Assembly (NCBI RefSeq): GCF_051622035.1
Contig: NC_135358.1
Span: 8,597,001 to 8,661,000, forward strand
Length of the DNA: 64,000 nt
Direction: 5' to 3'
From: Arctopsyche grandis
Lineage: Eukaryota > Arthropoda > Insecta > Trichoptera > Hydropsychidae
Part shown: positions 11,601 to 21,509 of the stretch, piece after piece
Numbering within the stretch: position 1 is the stretch's first letter
Layout: each line of letters begins with the position of its first letter
Position numbers and translations under genes: made by a program
The notes under the pieces: generated by a model
The model's database searches: none
Seen by the model: only the letters and a program-made list of their open reading frames with translations
Told to the model about the DNA's origin: nothing

Positions 11601-11789
11601 AACAATGTGCTCCAAGTTACTAAGGAAGATATTGTTGAAGTATGTGAAAAATATTTGTCCAAGGAACGACAAGATAATCATGTTATTGGAAAATGCGTTA
11701 TTGGGCCAGGCGAAGCAAACGAGTCAGGCAGAGTACTTTCGAAAACTGGTGAAAAGTGGAATACAGTTGAACCAGATTTTGAAGAATAG
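8679..11789 (+). CDS. PITRM1: Presequence protease, mitochondrial (PITRM1/PreP)
   Basis: A zinc metallopeptidase of family M16C that degrades cleaved mitochondrial targeting peptides and other short unfolded peptides in the matrix. The 1036-residue length matches animal PITRM1. The inverted zinc motif HILEH is at residues 112-116 (zinc ligands His112 and His116, catalytic Glu115), and the third ligand, Glu213, lies in FNEMKG. The C-terminal half keeps the Arg/Tyr pair of M16 enzymes (Arg881, Tyr887, in REKNGAYGGG). The basic, Asp/Glu-poor N-terminus suits a mitochondrial presequence. I take the ATG at 8679; the frame is open upstream to a GTG at 8661, which a eukaryotic nuclear gene would not normally use. 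No intron interrupts the coding sequence and no damage is seen. METTL25 follows on the same strand. Confidence 0.97.
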   Translation: MLRYAINTSTLASKYMLKQNHAKLHHQIKNLTTKTAVRENVFSQSKIFTPGTVYHGFMCMDIQEIKEFNMTAILFKHEKSKTEYLHVQRDDPNNLFSINFRTTPFNSTGLPHILEHTVLCGSKKYPVRDPFFKMLNRSLATFMNAMTGPDYTFYPFSSQNEADYRNLQAIYLDAVFQPNLNQLDFLQEGWRLENSDLKNPKSDITFKGVVFNEMKGVFSENGAIFGEEFLNTILPDHTYGFVSGGDPLHIPNLTVKDLKDFHQKYYHPSNARIFSYGNFPVERNLEICDRLYLNDCVGIDSAYSRVPSQPRWKSPVEKNIKCRFDKMGAPIENQNQIAIGYLMSDITNVYETFVLQFLSQLMVMGPNSPFYKSLIEPNISGGYNSVTGYDPQMKDTLFVIGLQDLEVNKFEKVKEIMDQTLHNVIKEGFTRTHIDSVLHGIELGIKHQSTKFGLNLLFNLTPLWNHEGSVVEAMQIGNCLDRFKINLKNPKYLQDMVKHYFLANNHKLTLTMVPDELYEENIAKKENELLKTKISNMTDLDKTKVYEQGLQLAEAQKIQQNIDILPCLTLNDIPKDVMKVDLTNKTLNAIPVQVCRANTNDVTYFRGILNMSEIPNDLKLFLPLFNATATKMETKNYSYREFDELINLNTGGLSISTHVANSIGDPFQYEQGVLLSSHCLDRNLEGMLSIWGEFFKKPNFRDTDRFKMLLDNYVSNLTTGVADSGHLYAMQSANSLVLGSSLLKENLSGMKHIEFIKGKMKSETTESMLEKMSTISDLLLDRSRLRIAINLSKMKIGKILPHFEQFCFGLPIVKSTENSKRNLDMENSFQKSINGLHYKNNFSVNYCAKSILTVPFRHVDYAKLRVLAKFLSSKYLHPIIREKNGAYGGGARISNDGIFGFFSYRDPNARITLDVFDDTDSWLKNCPNTILDDQAIFEAKLGILQQLDAPVAEYNKGLDEFLCGLDSEFLQNHRNNVLQVTKEDIVEVCEKYLSKERQDNHVIGKCVIGPGEANESGRVLSKTGEKWNTVEPDFEE

Positions 11790-12034
11790 ACGAATAGAAT
11801 AGAAGAATAGAATATTTGCTGTATTAGTTAGAAATTTATAAGTTTTTAAATATAAATTTGTTATAATAATTATAATTAATTTTATAAGACATCTGTTTAT
11901 GCTGTTAATTTTGCATTTCTTGTATATATAATTTGTAATGTTGATTTTTGAAAATACAATGTTATATAATAATTAATTTGAATTGTTTTATTTATTGAAT
12001 CCATATACGGTTTTGCACAACTGATTTTTTGAGC

Positions 12035-12040
12035 AATAAA
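12035..12040 (+). terminator. Candidate poly(A) signal of PITRM1
   Basis: An AATAAA hexamer lies about 245 bp after the PITRM1 stop codon and before the first METTL25 exon. It is the first canonical signal I see downstream, but AT-rich DNA makes chance matches common. Confidence 0.4.
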
Positions 12041-12289
12041 TCTCGACTCTTCAGAGAGAATTTCTTAACCTTTTTGTACTATGTGTCGATAGTTATATTA
12101 AATTAAACATTATTAAAGTTGTTCATATGTGTGTTCATACATATGTTCATAAAATTCTAATGAAGATAAAATACAAATGGGTATAATTATTAGAAACTAT
12201 GTATGCTTTCTCTTGTACAATTACATACATCTTATTTTTATCAATATTTTCTATCTACATATATACTCTTCTTAAATTTTCCAGATGCT

Positions 12290-15200
12290 ATGGCACTGCC
12301 AAATGAATATGTTGCATATCACGACTATTTCATTGACACTTTAAATTTCTTCGATAAATATCAATTCCTTTACAATTATTCTAATGTTGACATTCTTGTC
12401 AACGGTGTATTAGAAAGGATTCCAAAAGAATGGTTAAAATTATATGCTGCATCCTCGCCGATTGATAGAAGAAGACCTATTTCTGCCATCGAAGAGATAT
12501 GTGATGAATATGATAAACTACTTCCGACAATTAATTCTGATTCCGAGAAAATGCATTCAGAAGTTACTCAAGAAGAGTTGAAATATGAACCTATTAAATG
12601 TCTTGGCTTGAAGAAATATCACGAAATTTGTAATTTATCAAATGTAATAGGCAAAGTTTGCAAGGATAACAATACCAATTTTGTGATAGATTTGGGGTGT
12701 GGATTAGTAAGTTTATTTTTCTATTATTTTTACTTTATCTACACATATACGAAGTATCAGCAGATAATTTTTTTAAATTATTTACACTACAAACTAATAA
12801 TTTTGATAATCTTAGAGCCTAAAGTTACACCCTAGTCAGTAATAAATATTTTATTAAATACTTAGTATTTGATAATTTTGTTAATTTACTTATTTTTTTG
12901 TTTTCTTTTGATTACTTATTTCATGGTATCAGGACATGTACTCCCTGCACACATACCCCCCGGACGTAGACCCCCGGTTAAAACCCCCCTGGACATTAAC
13001 CCCCTAAAAAATAACCCCTGCCATGGATAAAAATATATTATGTTACTATTACGATATCTGCGAATTGGGTTTGGTGCAAACGATCGACAAGCGCCAGACA
13101 GACTGAACCACAGATTAACTGGATGACTGCTTTAAACGCAATTCTCGACTTCACGAATGATAGATTCACATCAGATAACGAGTAACCTTTCGATGTGCTC
13201 AGATGCAATTATTAAAATTGAGTTGGATCTTTCTGGCGAGTTTAATAAGGCAAAATTCGGAACTAAAGTATCAGAAGCACAGAACGTATACAGGGTAGGT
13301 ATGTCGGGACTTCGGGTAGATTGCGCTTAGTGCAAGTGCGAGCAGTGCGCACGCATAAGGTACACGTGTCGTTAATATGTGGTTCAGTCTGTTTTTCGCT
13401 TGTCGATCGTTTGCACCGCATTGCTGCGAATTATAACAAGAATCCGTGCATTTAAATCACTATGTGTCTTTCTTGGAGCTTGTGATGCATGACCGCCCAA
13501 TATTTGGGCGCAGTATACTTGTTGTAATGCTTGTTCTTTTTGAAGATATCCAATACCAGCAGCGTGGTCTAGTGGTGAATGTTGAATTATTTCGTGCTTG
13601 ATGTTACGGGTTCGATTCCCGCTAAGTCTCGTTGTTGGCCAGACCTTGGTTTGTCGAGGTCGATCGTTTCTCATCAGAATTTGCCAATTTTTCTGATTTT
13701 CATTGAAACGGTTCCTGTAAAAATTGGTGTTTCCTTCCTTTTCTTCCCAATTTTTTGTTGCAAACCTTTAGTTATTGTTATAACTTAGGTTTCGCCATAT
13801 TGATCGCCATATTGATCACCATATATGTCTCTGTGGTTGTTTATCGAATATAAAAATTCGTGTTGTTACGTGAAAGTTATTCATCGTTATTTATCGCATT
13901 CATACGATGTTTGTAATATCTGACCATAGATGTCAGATATTGTTTAGATTTACATGTATATATGTAATAATTATGTGGACCAGGAAGGCGCATTTGGGGT
14001 TTACCTGTTAAGCCTTCCTGGTATATTTGTATATATGTATGTATGTAAAAATAAATAAAATAAAAAATACATTTCCAAACTGTGGGTTGGTAACATTCTA
14101 TATTTGACTGGAAACTTCTTTGCCATCATTCAACAGCATTATTTTTTCTTGGGAATTCATCGTCGCTGGTGACTGAAAGTCTTATAAATTAATATTTATT
14201 CTATTTACAACAATAAATTGAAATTAAATATTGTATATAAATTGAAATTAAATATTCTCTAACCACACTTAATTTATTATTATTTATTAATTAATTATTA
14301 CTATTTTAAAATAATTTTTATCCATGGTGGGTTTTTTGTACGGGGGGGGGGGGGAGGTTAATGTCGAGGGGGTTTTTGAACGCGGGTATGTGTCCTAAAA
14401 CCCCTTTTCATATGATAACGTTAGGTTAAACCCCAAAAAATGGTATATTATAATAGGCTATGTTAGCTCGGCTAGTTTTATTGATATGATAATACATAAT
14501 TTTAGCACATTTTTAATCTGATCCTTGCTCTTCATTTCTGATTAATAATCAACTGAAATTAATTAATTACATCCCCACTTAATAACATTTGTGTGTATTT
14601 TTTTAGGGATATTTAAGTCAAATGCTATTTGAAAAATACGGACTTCAAGTATTAGGAATCGAAGGGGATAAAACTCGTGTAATAGCAGCTATAAATCGCC
14701 AAAATAAATTTCATAAAACATCTCAAGGCAATGTTAGTTATGTTCAACACTTTATAACGATAGAATCTGCAGAGAAGATAATTGAATTTGTTCACGAGTT
14801 CTTTCCTCACTGCCAAAATTTTTATTTAATAGGTATAACATGAACGTACATAATTGATAATTGATTATTAATTAACAAAAAAAAAAAACTTGAATTACGA
14901 CGATTTTTTGGTAGGTTTGCACGCCTGTGCCGATTTGACGATCGACGCCATTAAGCTATTTCTGAATTTGGAACGTTGCAAGGGATTGGTGATAATGCCT
15001 TGTTGCTATCATAAAATGAAAATGAAAGAAAATGGCGTAGAAGAATTTTTAAATATCCCGTTGAGCGATAGTCTGCGGCTGGCGTACGAAAAATGCCATG
15101 CTGTTGGATTTATGCGACGGCCATTTCTGCGATTGTGCTGCCAACGCGTTACTTGGACGGAAATTGAACAAAATACTGATTCCCGAGCTTTTCACTTGCT

Positions 15201-18200
15201 TAGTAGGGCCGTGCTGCAATTGTTCGCCCACAAAGGTTTGTGTGAATTTTGAATTTGTATTTTTTATTTTTACATACATATGTACATCGGGTTACCGTGA
15301 AAAAGTCGAAAATATTCGTTTATCATGCATACATATGAAAAACGGTTAGTATATATATCAGTGGCGTGCGATAAAACTGTCTCTCCCACCATTTCACTTT
15401 CGGTACCGTGAGGTAGACCCACATACATCATACGGGTTTGGTGCAAACGATCGAAAAGCGCCAGACAGATTGAACCACAGATTAACTGGATGGCTGCTTT
15501 AAACGCAATTCTCGACTTCACGAATGAAAAATTGCACATCAGATGACGAGTAACCTTTCGATGTGCACAGATGCAATTATTAAAATTGAGTCGGATCTTT
15601 CTGGCGAGTTTAATAAGGCAAAATTCGGAACTAAAGTATCAGAAGCACAGAACGTATACAGGGTAGGTATGTCGGGACTTCGGGTAGATTTCGCTTAGTG
15701 TAAGTGCGAGCAGTGCGCACGCATAAGGTACACGTGTCGTTAATCTGTGTCGTTCAGTCTGTCTGGCGCTTTTCGATCGTTTGCACCGCATCGACATTAT
15801 ACAGGTCTGTTACTGAGAGTTGGCGCGTTCTCGTACTCACAGAAGCGTGCGAAAGAGACAGAGTATCTTTTTATTATTGAATGCAGTGTGACAGCATGCT
15901 ATTCACCTATTCACTGAAAATACACAAGCGCATTTGTTCGTGCCAACTCTCGGTAACAGACCTATATATGCCATGACAGGAATTACCCAAAGGCGACACA
16001 TTCGTTTAGATTAATTTATTTACATACAAAGCACTAAACAATTTTCAAATATAAATACATACATATAATGGAATACAAATAGAGACATCTATGGACAATC
16101 AACAAATTTTTGATACACAGCCAAATTTGCGAGAAATACATTATGCACATAGGTAGTATTTATAAGATTCAATATATTTGAGATACTAATAACTTGAATT
16201 TGCGAGAAACTTAATAGGATTCATTTGATTCGTCACAACGATTAAGCTAGAAAATTCGGAAAATTCTAACATGCGACGGTAGATCTGTGCTTTTTTTAAT
16301 AACCGCATCACCTCGCCAGCAGCGCATTTTGGCCGGGACTTGAACCCACGACCTATCTACTGGTATGCGATAGCTCTACCAGTGCACTACGCTTTGGAAA
16401 ATATAGGAAAAATGTTAACATACTATTTTATTTTATTATGTGCTACGGACCAGTTCATAAATTGTTGTTAACGCTTCATACTAGATAGTGGGATGCGTCA
16501 TAAAACCGCACTAAAATTATTTAAGTATATGGCTGCTGGGATTAACGCCATTTTTAAAGTGCCAATTGATATATAATATCATATATAATAATAAAGATGT
16601 GGGACGTAAATTTCAATTAAATTACACACATAAACATACATATATTAGATTAAGTTTAATAATTGTTTGTTAAAACGGTTTCATACGAAATTGGTACCAT
16701 GAAATATTTATATTATACACCAAGTCAGTGTTTTTCACACTTTTTACGACACCTCGGATAAATTTTGTATGATACCACGATAATTCATTACACAATGGGG
16801 CATGTTACACTCTCAATATTATTAACAGTTTCACGCGTATCAAGATCGATAGTGTGATATTATATTGTTAGTGTAATAAGTTACTATATTGATAATAAGT
16901 ATTGTATCCTGGCAGTTTTGAAATCCACGATACTAGAATCACGATCCGTATTGATTGTGTAGCATGCGCCAGTGTGCTCTATTAATTACCAGTTCAGCGG
17001 AAAGTTTCTGAAAGTCTGGGTCAAATTCGAACAAATCAGGCCATATTTGTTCGGAGATCTGACCGAACTGTGTGGTTTAGTAAGATCTGAATTTAGAAAA
17101 CGATGACTAAATCAAGTCATCGTGATTTAGCTTTAAATATTGTATCGTGGACATGATGAGGGGTTTCCGAGATCGGAGTGAAAGACGCAGTGGGTGTGGT
17201 ATAGGTCAGTGCTTCCCAATTACTTTCATGTCACGACCTCCTAAATCTGAAAGAATTAATTCCCGGCCCCTAAAAAATTTTTTTCTAGTTAAAAAGTTTA
17301 TTTGGCAGTAATCATTACAATTACAATACACATATTTATATTCAACACAAAATTATAGGAACTTACTTAAAAACATTTTTTTTAAATAAAAACTAGTTAA
17401 CAATTTAATGCACACATGAAACAATTTAATGCGATAGATGAGGTCGCATGTTTTTACATAACAAATCGATATCGGGTTCAATGTCAGAAATGCTAACTCG
17501 CAAAGCATCTTCCAAAGTCTCCGTGGAAAGGCATGACCTTTGCTTATTTTTTAATATAAGAAATGACGAAAATGCTGTTTCGCATAGGTACGTAGTCGCT
17601 AAAGGAATAAGAGTTACCAAGGCTTCTTTTCCAATAGCAGGATATTCTTGCTGTCGCCTTAACCAAAATTCTGAAATACTTTTTTCATTCAATTCCACTT
17701 CAAACAAATTATCTGATCTGATATCAATCAACTCTTCTTGGGCTGTTGACGTAATATGATTATATTTTAAGGACTTGGCAAATGGTGTTCTTATTCAATT
17801 GTTCCTTTCATCCTCATTCAAGTTTGGAAAATATTTTTTGACAAATAGTATTGTTACGTACACCGCGGATTAAGCGAATAGAATCCCAGAGACTGTGTGA
17901 CCGTTCAAGGATTATCTATTAACGGATTAACTACATAAGTGCATACCGTGCGACCGGTATAAGTGGTTTCAAGGATTAGCGACAGGCTAAGTGCAAGTAA
18001 GCTAAACAATGATTGCACTTCTCAGAACGACTGACCCATACCGTGGGAATACATATCCGAATACGTGACTATACAGTAGGTAAACAGATTAGACGTCCTG
18101 AGACATCTACCCCTTAAAAGGCGGTACGTAGGCGATATCATGTCATTCTGGACTGAGCACTGGCAGTGCGTGTATCTCCTTAATCATCAATAAGTGCTGT

Positions 18201-19796
18201 GAAACGACTAAGGCTTTTTCTTGGATCCTCCACCCACCCCTACACAACAGTATCGATTCGGCGATGTGATCAAGTATAACATTTTTCACTGAAGTCGACA
18301 GTGATATTTCATTATTCGTGAGAAAATCATTCAAACACAAAAACATCTCCGTGCATCCTTGAAAGTTTTCATATAATGTGTTATTATTTAACAGACTTAA
18401 ATATATACATTTCCTAAATATGTAATGTGGAAAAATATTCATAAATGAATACTTGTACTTTCTACTGAATATTTTCGCGGCCCCCGCGAGAAATCCTACG
18501 GCCCCCCAGGGGGTCGCGACCCCCAATTTGGGAAGCACTGGTATAGGTAGTTTATTGTTGTTCCGTCAACGAGTCAGCTCCGAATGAATTACGGAACAAT
18601 TCCGCCGAATATTTATACACAGCGTGTACTTTCAACACAGAGAGATCATTGGTTGATGGGTCGCGAGACCCCATTGGCTGTTGTCAACAGCTTTTTTTTT
18701 ACAGAGACCTTTTTGGCGCGAACGCGTGATAAGGTGATTAGTGCTAGTGGACGACGAGCACCAATCACCTAATCTCTACGTTATAATATCATTTTTACAT
18801 GCGTGATATTGTTTTAGTTTGTGTACTTTTATAATCTTCACCAAGTATTAAATCGCGATATATGCCAAAAATGCATTATTACGTTTGTGTTATATATGCA
18901 TGTACATATGTATATAATAGTCCTAATTTTTATATTTTTAAATCTCAATATTCAACGTTCCCCCCCCATTCCTCTCCTACCGTTCGCCTTTTTGTTTCAT
19001 CGTATTGCGAAACATAATTGTAATATTTAGAGCATAATTTATCATATTTAAAACACAGCGAAACAAACTTAAAAGAGAGTATTAAACATCAGGGGGGGAT
19101 TAGGTTGGTTGGCTTTGCAAGACGTCAGCTCGGGATTTGAACGTTAAAGCTCGTATGAATAATAAAAACACGACCGTTGCTAAATTTACTTCAAAATTTA
19201 TCTTTTTTTTTCTTGTTTTCCAATAAATTTATTATTTATGTCCACGCATAGAATAAATTATTTCATTTTAACGCTTCATGTTTTCAGAAGGAGCCAAACT
19301 CGTGAAAAAGAAGCGCCGCGCTGTCAGTAAATCAGAATCAAAAAAGTGCAATTTCGAATCATTCCTTCGGAATGCAATTAGCGGATACGCATTGCAAAGA
19401 CTTGCCGGAGCTTCTGGTGACTTCCGGTGTTCGGAAGATGAAAATTTCAATAATGACAATGCAAAAAGTGAATCAGGTACTGCGGAAGCGGAAACCACAA
19501 CAACGAAAGACGAAGGAAAAATTAAGCACATTACCGACTGGGAAAATTCAACAGTCGATATTGTGACTCTTTGGAATGAATTGGGTCCGAATGAATTTTC
19601 AGCTGCGTCGCTCTTGATCGAATTGCAAGATTCTTTGCAGGCTCTAGGTGAGAATTTGGTTCTCTCGGATAAGTTGGCTTATCTCCACGAACAGAGAGAA
19701 AAATCTAAGATTCAATTTGACTTTAAATTTTTGAAAGTAACTGATGAAAATATTTCACCTAGATGCTATGCATTATTAGCTAACAAGATTGAATGA
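12290..19796 (+). CDS. METTL25B: METTL25/METTL25B-family methyltransferase, four coding exons
   Basis: Coding exons 12290-12706, 14607-14832, 14915-15235 and 19288-19796 join in frame (1473 nt, 490 residues); every junction has GT/AG ends and matching phase. Exons 1 and 2 together rebuild an S-adenosylmethionine-binding motif I, DLGCGLGYLS, at residues 134-143. Exons 2 and 3 rebuild GLHACADLT, followed by PCCYH at 243-247; both blocks are typical of METTL25 and METTL25B (RRNAD1). The length is closer to METTL25B (about 475) than METTL25 (about 600), so the paralogue name is tentative. The family is predicted to methylate a substrate not well established. A splice acceptor sits 5 bp before the chosen ATG (12284), and an out-of-frame ATG lies at 12285, so the N-terminus could continue in an upstream exon. 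Introns 1 (1.9 kb) and 3 (4.05 kb) carry many transposons; intron 2 is only 82 bp. Confidence 0.9.
13067..13423 (+). mobile_element. MITE family B (9-bp TSD), copy 1
   Basis: 357 bp, starting GGGTTTGGTGCAAACGATCG and ending CGATCGTTTGCACCGCATTG; the subterminal inverted repeat extends about 45 bp through GCGCCAGACAGACTGAACC. CTGCGAATT is duplicated exactly on both sides (13058-13066 and 13424-13432). A 9-bp duplication is most common for Mutator-like elements (MULEs). Noncoding. Copy 2 is at 15434-15793. Confidence 0.8.
13556..14070 (+). mobile_element. tRNA-derived SINE, copy 1 (METTL25 intron 1)
   Basis: The head has pol III promoter boxes: an A box around GTGGTCTAGTGG and a B box GGGTTCGATTCCC. 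The body contains GTCGATCGTTTCTCATCAGA and TTGCCAATTTTTCTGATTTT, which recur in other copies in this window. The 3' end has GGAAGGCGCATTTGGGGT...AGCCTTCCTGG, a self-complementary tail also shared between copies, followed by a TATG/AAATA-rich run. Confidence 0.75.
15434..15793 (+). mobile_element. MITE family B (9-bp TSD), copy 2
   Basis: 360 bp, closely similar along its whole length to 13067-13423, with the same GGGTTTGGTGC start and GCACCGCATCG end. Flanks are ACATCATAC (15425-15433) and ACATTATAC (15794-15802), a 9-bp duplication with one mismatch. It lies in METTL25 intron 3. Confidence 0.8.
15803..15963. mobile_element. Short MITE with 22-bp TIR
   Basis: AGGTCTGTTACTGAGAGTTGGC at 15803-15824 is matched by its inverted copy at 15942-15963 with one mismatch. 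It abuts the target duplication of the preceding MITE. Surrounding TA-rich bases make its own duplication ambiguous. The interior is noncoding. Confidence 0.65.
15966..16400 (-). mobile_element. tRNA-derived SINE, reverse copy (METTL25 intron 3)
   Basis: Read on the minus strand, the tRNA-like head is at about 16310-16400, with A box GTAGTGCACTGGTAGAGC and B box TCGTGGGTTCAAGTCCC. The 3' part (TTGGGTAATTCCTGTCATGGC) matches the end of the plus-strand copy near 31145-31170. Confidence 0.65.
17426..17731 (-). pseudogene. hAT transposase C-terminal (dimerisation) fragment
   Basis: 101 open codons on the minus strand include EFWLRRQQEYPAIGKEAL, IPLATTYLCETAFSSFLILK and a RSCLSTETLEDALRVSIS segment, the signature of the hAT C-terminal dimerisation region in ZBED5/FAM200-type proteins. 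The upstream transposase lies beyond the inserted LTR (18250-18540 side) and is truncated, so no complete protein can be made. Confidence 0.8.
17852..18249 (-). repeat. Solo LTR inserted in the hAT element
   Basis: Read on the minus strand, it starts TGTTGTGTAGGGGTGGGTGG and ends GTACGTAACA (398 bp). GTAT flanks both sides (17848-17851, 18250-18253); the sister hAT copy at 27326-28277 shows the uninterrupted site with one GTAT. The LTR start closely matches that of the LTR at 63223-63562 (+). The 4-bp duplication and TG...CA ends suit a Ty3/Gypsy-type element. No internal region remains, so it arose by LTR-LTR recombination. Confidence 0.88.
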
Positions 19797-19988
19797 AAAA
19801 AATGTACGGTATAGTATACACGTACATATACAATAAGTATGTATGAATATGCTTGCTGCACATAATATGTGCAATGAAAACCTACATGTGATGCTGTTCT
19901 ATTAACCTTTTCTTTACTATGTATTCCTATAGTCAAGACTTGTATTTTCTATTTTGTCTGCGACATATCAATGTAAAAATTTCATATG

Positions 19989-19990
<2 letters not shown>

Positions 19991-20047
<57 letters not shown>
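19991..20047. repeat. (TA)n microsatellite
   Basis: Uninterrupted TA dinucleotides for about 57 bp, followed by a run of about 17 T. Confidence 0.95.
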
Positions 20048-20064
<17 letters not shown>

Positions 20065-20986
20065 CATACATGAATATATGCAGATATATTTTTTTTACCT
20101 TTGATGTTTCTGATACACACATACATCAAATTATGGTTTTGTGTGATTTTATTTTCGTTGAGTTTCACAATGTTATTTATTACGCATCCCTATAAAATGT
20201 ATGTACATATATACTTACATCATTAATAAACTCGCGCTGAGTTTTTGTGAAGTGATAATACAATATTTTTTATCGAATCTGATACTTTTGCTACGAACGA
20301 TTTTTTAGTATTGAAGGAAAAAACTGAATTTCATATTATTCGTATTTTTTTCTTGTATTTGAATGAATATATGTATTTAATGTTGTCATTTTGAATAAGT
20401 CTAACACTATCGAAGTTAAAATATAACTATTTGAGTGGCCTACCCTAATCAATAAAATTATTTTAAATCAGATCAGAACCAATTTTCTTTTTTACTATTG
20501 AGTTATCTGACCACGTACATATGTATACATATATACATTGTATATATATTAAATATCACTGCTTCATTTTCAGCAAATATCTTTTACTTTACTTGCTATC
20601 GATTTTCAGAAAGGTTGATGTATGTAATTTGATTTAACATGTTTTAGTCAACACGTTTATTTATTAATCATGTGTGTGTATGAGATGTGAACAAATACAA
20701 AATTTTGCAGTTTGAAGAAAGTCAAATTTATTTCTATTCTATGTTATTTATTTATATTAATAATTAAACATACATATACAGTAATTATTTTACACATACA
20801 TTATTTTTCATCATTAACTTTTATTTCGGCAAATAAATTCACATTTTTTTTACTTATATAATATAACATTTTGAATTGGAATTAAATAATTACACATTAT
20901 TAATAAAGCAACGGTCAGCGATTCGCTGTAACCGATGGTTTATTTAAAAGCAACGTTTGTGTGCGAATGTTAGTTTACAATGAACA

Positions 20987-21019
20987 AGCTGAAATTTCCC
21001 AGCCATTGAAATTTCAGCT
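20987..21019. repeat. Perfect 12-bp inverted repeat
   Basis: AGCTGAAATTTC at 20987-20998 and GAAATTTCAGCT at 21008-21019 with a 9-nt spacer can form a hairpin. Function unknown; it lies in the METTL25/RYamide intergenic region. Confidence 0.6.
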
Positions 21020-21277
21020 GTGTCGATTTTTTTTGGAATTTTTATTTATTCAGTGAAAAATATTTTATACACATTATGTATAATAATGAATTTATTACTC
21101 GATTAAACATAAATATTTCGTAATACATAATATAAATATACATATATAATTAACATTGTTTTTTCGATCCTCGACGTACGGTTGTCACAATTGGCCGACT
21201 TTTTACAGTGACGAGCGCATCTGGTTCATATCCCTGAAAAACAAACGTACATATGTATATATATATATGGACATACA

Positions 21278-21408
21278 TCTAATATATATTTTCGGAAGAG
21301 ACTCTGTAAGGTTTAATGTATGTAACTACATATGCAAGGTTTGGGTTAGATTAGCCATGTTTAGTGGTCATGTTACAAATGCTGAGCGAAGCCGGGTAAA
21401 ACTACTAG
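21278..21408 (+). mobile_element. Tiny non-autonomous Helitron (131 bp)
   Basis: Begins TCTAATATATATTTTCGGAA directly after A and ends with GAGCGAAGCCGGG...CTAG directly before T, as expected for Helitron insertion between A and T with no target duplication. Both ends match those of the 2.1-kb Helitron at 58591-60708. The GCGAAGC core is the 3' subterminal hairpin. Confidence 0.8.
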
Positions 21409-21509
21409 TTACATAATATATAATAAGGAAAATATAACAGAAATGGAATTGAATTTTCGAAACATTTTAGTGTTCATTTTATTTGCACTTTAAGATGGAA
21501 CAAAAATAT

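Larger units (their letters stand above)
12931..14396. mobile_element. Long-TIR transposon relic in METTL25 intron 1, carrying a MITE and a SINE
   Basis: A C-rich end (AGGACATG..., with CACATACCCCCCGG and GGACATTAACCCCC) is mirrored about 1.4 kb later by a G-rich end (GGTTAATGTCGAGGGGG...GGTATGTGTCCT). The paired arms are about 80 bp and include CATGGATAAAAAT on both sides. The centre holds a MITE (13067-13423) and a SINE (about 13556-14070), both inserted later. No transposase or clear target duplication was found. Confidence 0.6.
17207..18540 (-). mobile_element. hAT element (ZBED5/FAM200-like), internally deleted, split by a solo LTR
   Basis: TIRs CAGTGCTTCCCAA and TTGGGAAGCACTG are exact, and GTATAGGT is duplicated on both sides (17199-17206, 18541-18548). 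The element keeps only the C-terminal part of a transposase on the minus strand and is interrupted at 17852-18249 by a solo LTR. A second copy of the family is at 27326-28277 in the opposite orientation. Located in METTL25 intron 3. Confidence 0.9.
19797..21277. other. Intergenic region between convergent METTL25 and RYamide genes
   Basis: Very AT-rich. It holds a (TA)n tract (19991-20047) followed by a T run, several TATG/CATA microsatellite patches, and a hairpin at 20987-21019. No coding region is seen; the METTL25 3'UTR and poly(A) site should lie in its first part. Confidence 0.5.

Noticed and set aside
13556-13630. True tRNA gene
   Set aside because: A and B boxes are present but the acceptor stem does not close, and the sequence continues into the SINE body.
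15360-15433. Complete hAT element starting at CAGTGGCGTGCG
   Set aside because: Only one terminus is visible; no partner end or 8-bp duplication was found.
18143-18538. 131-codon minus-strand frame as a gene
   Set aside because: It runs across the junction between the solo LTR and the hAT remnant, so it is a chimera of two transposons.
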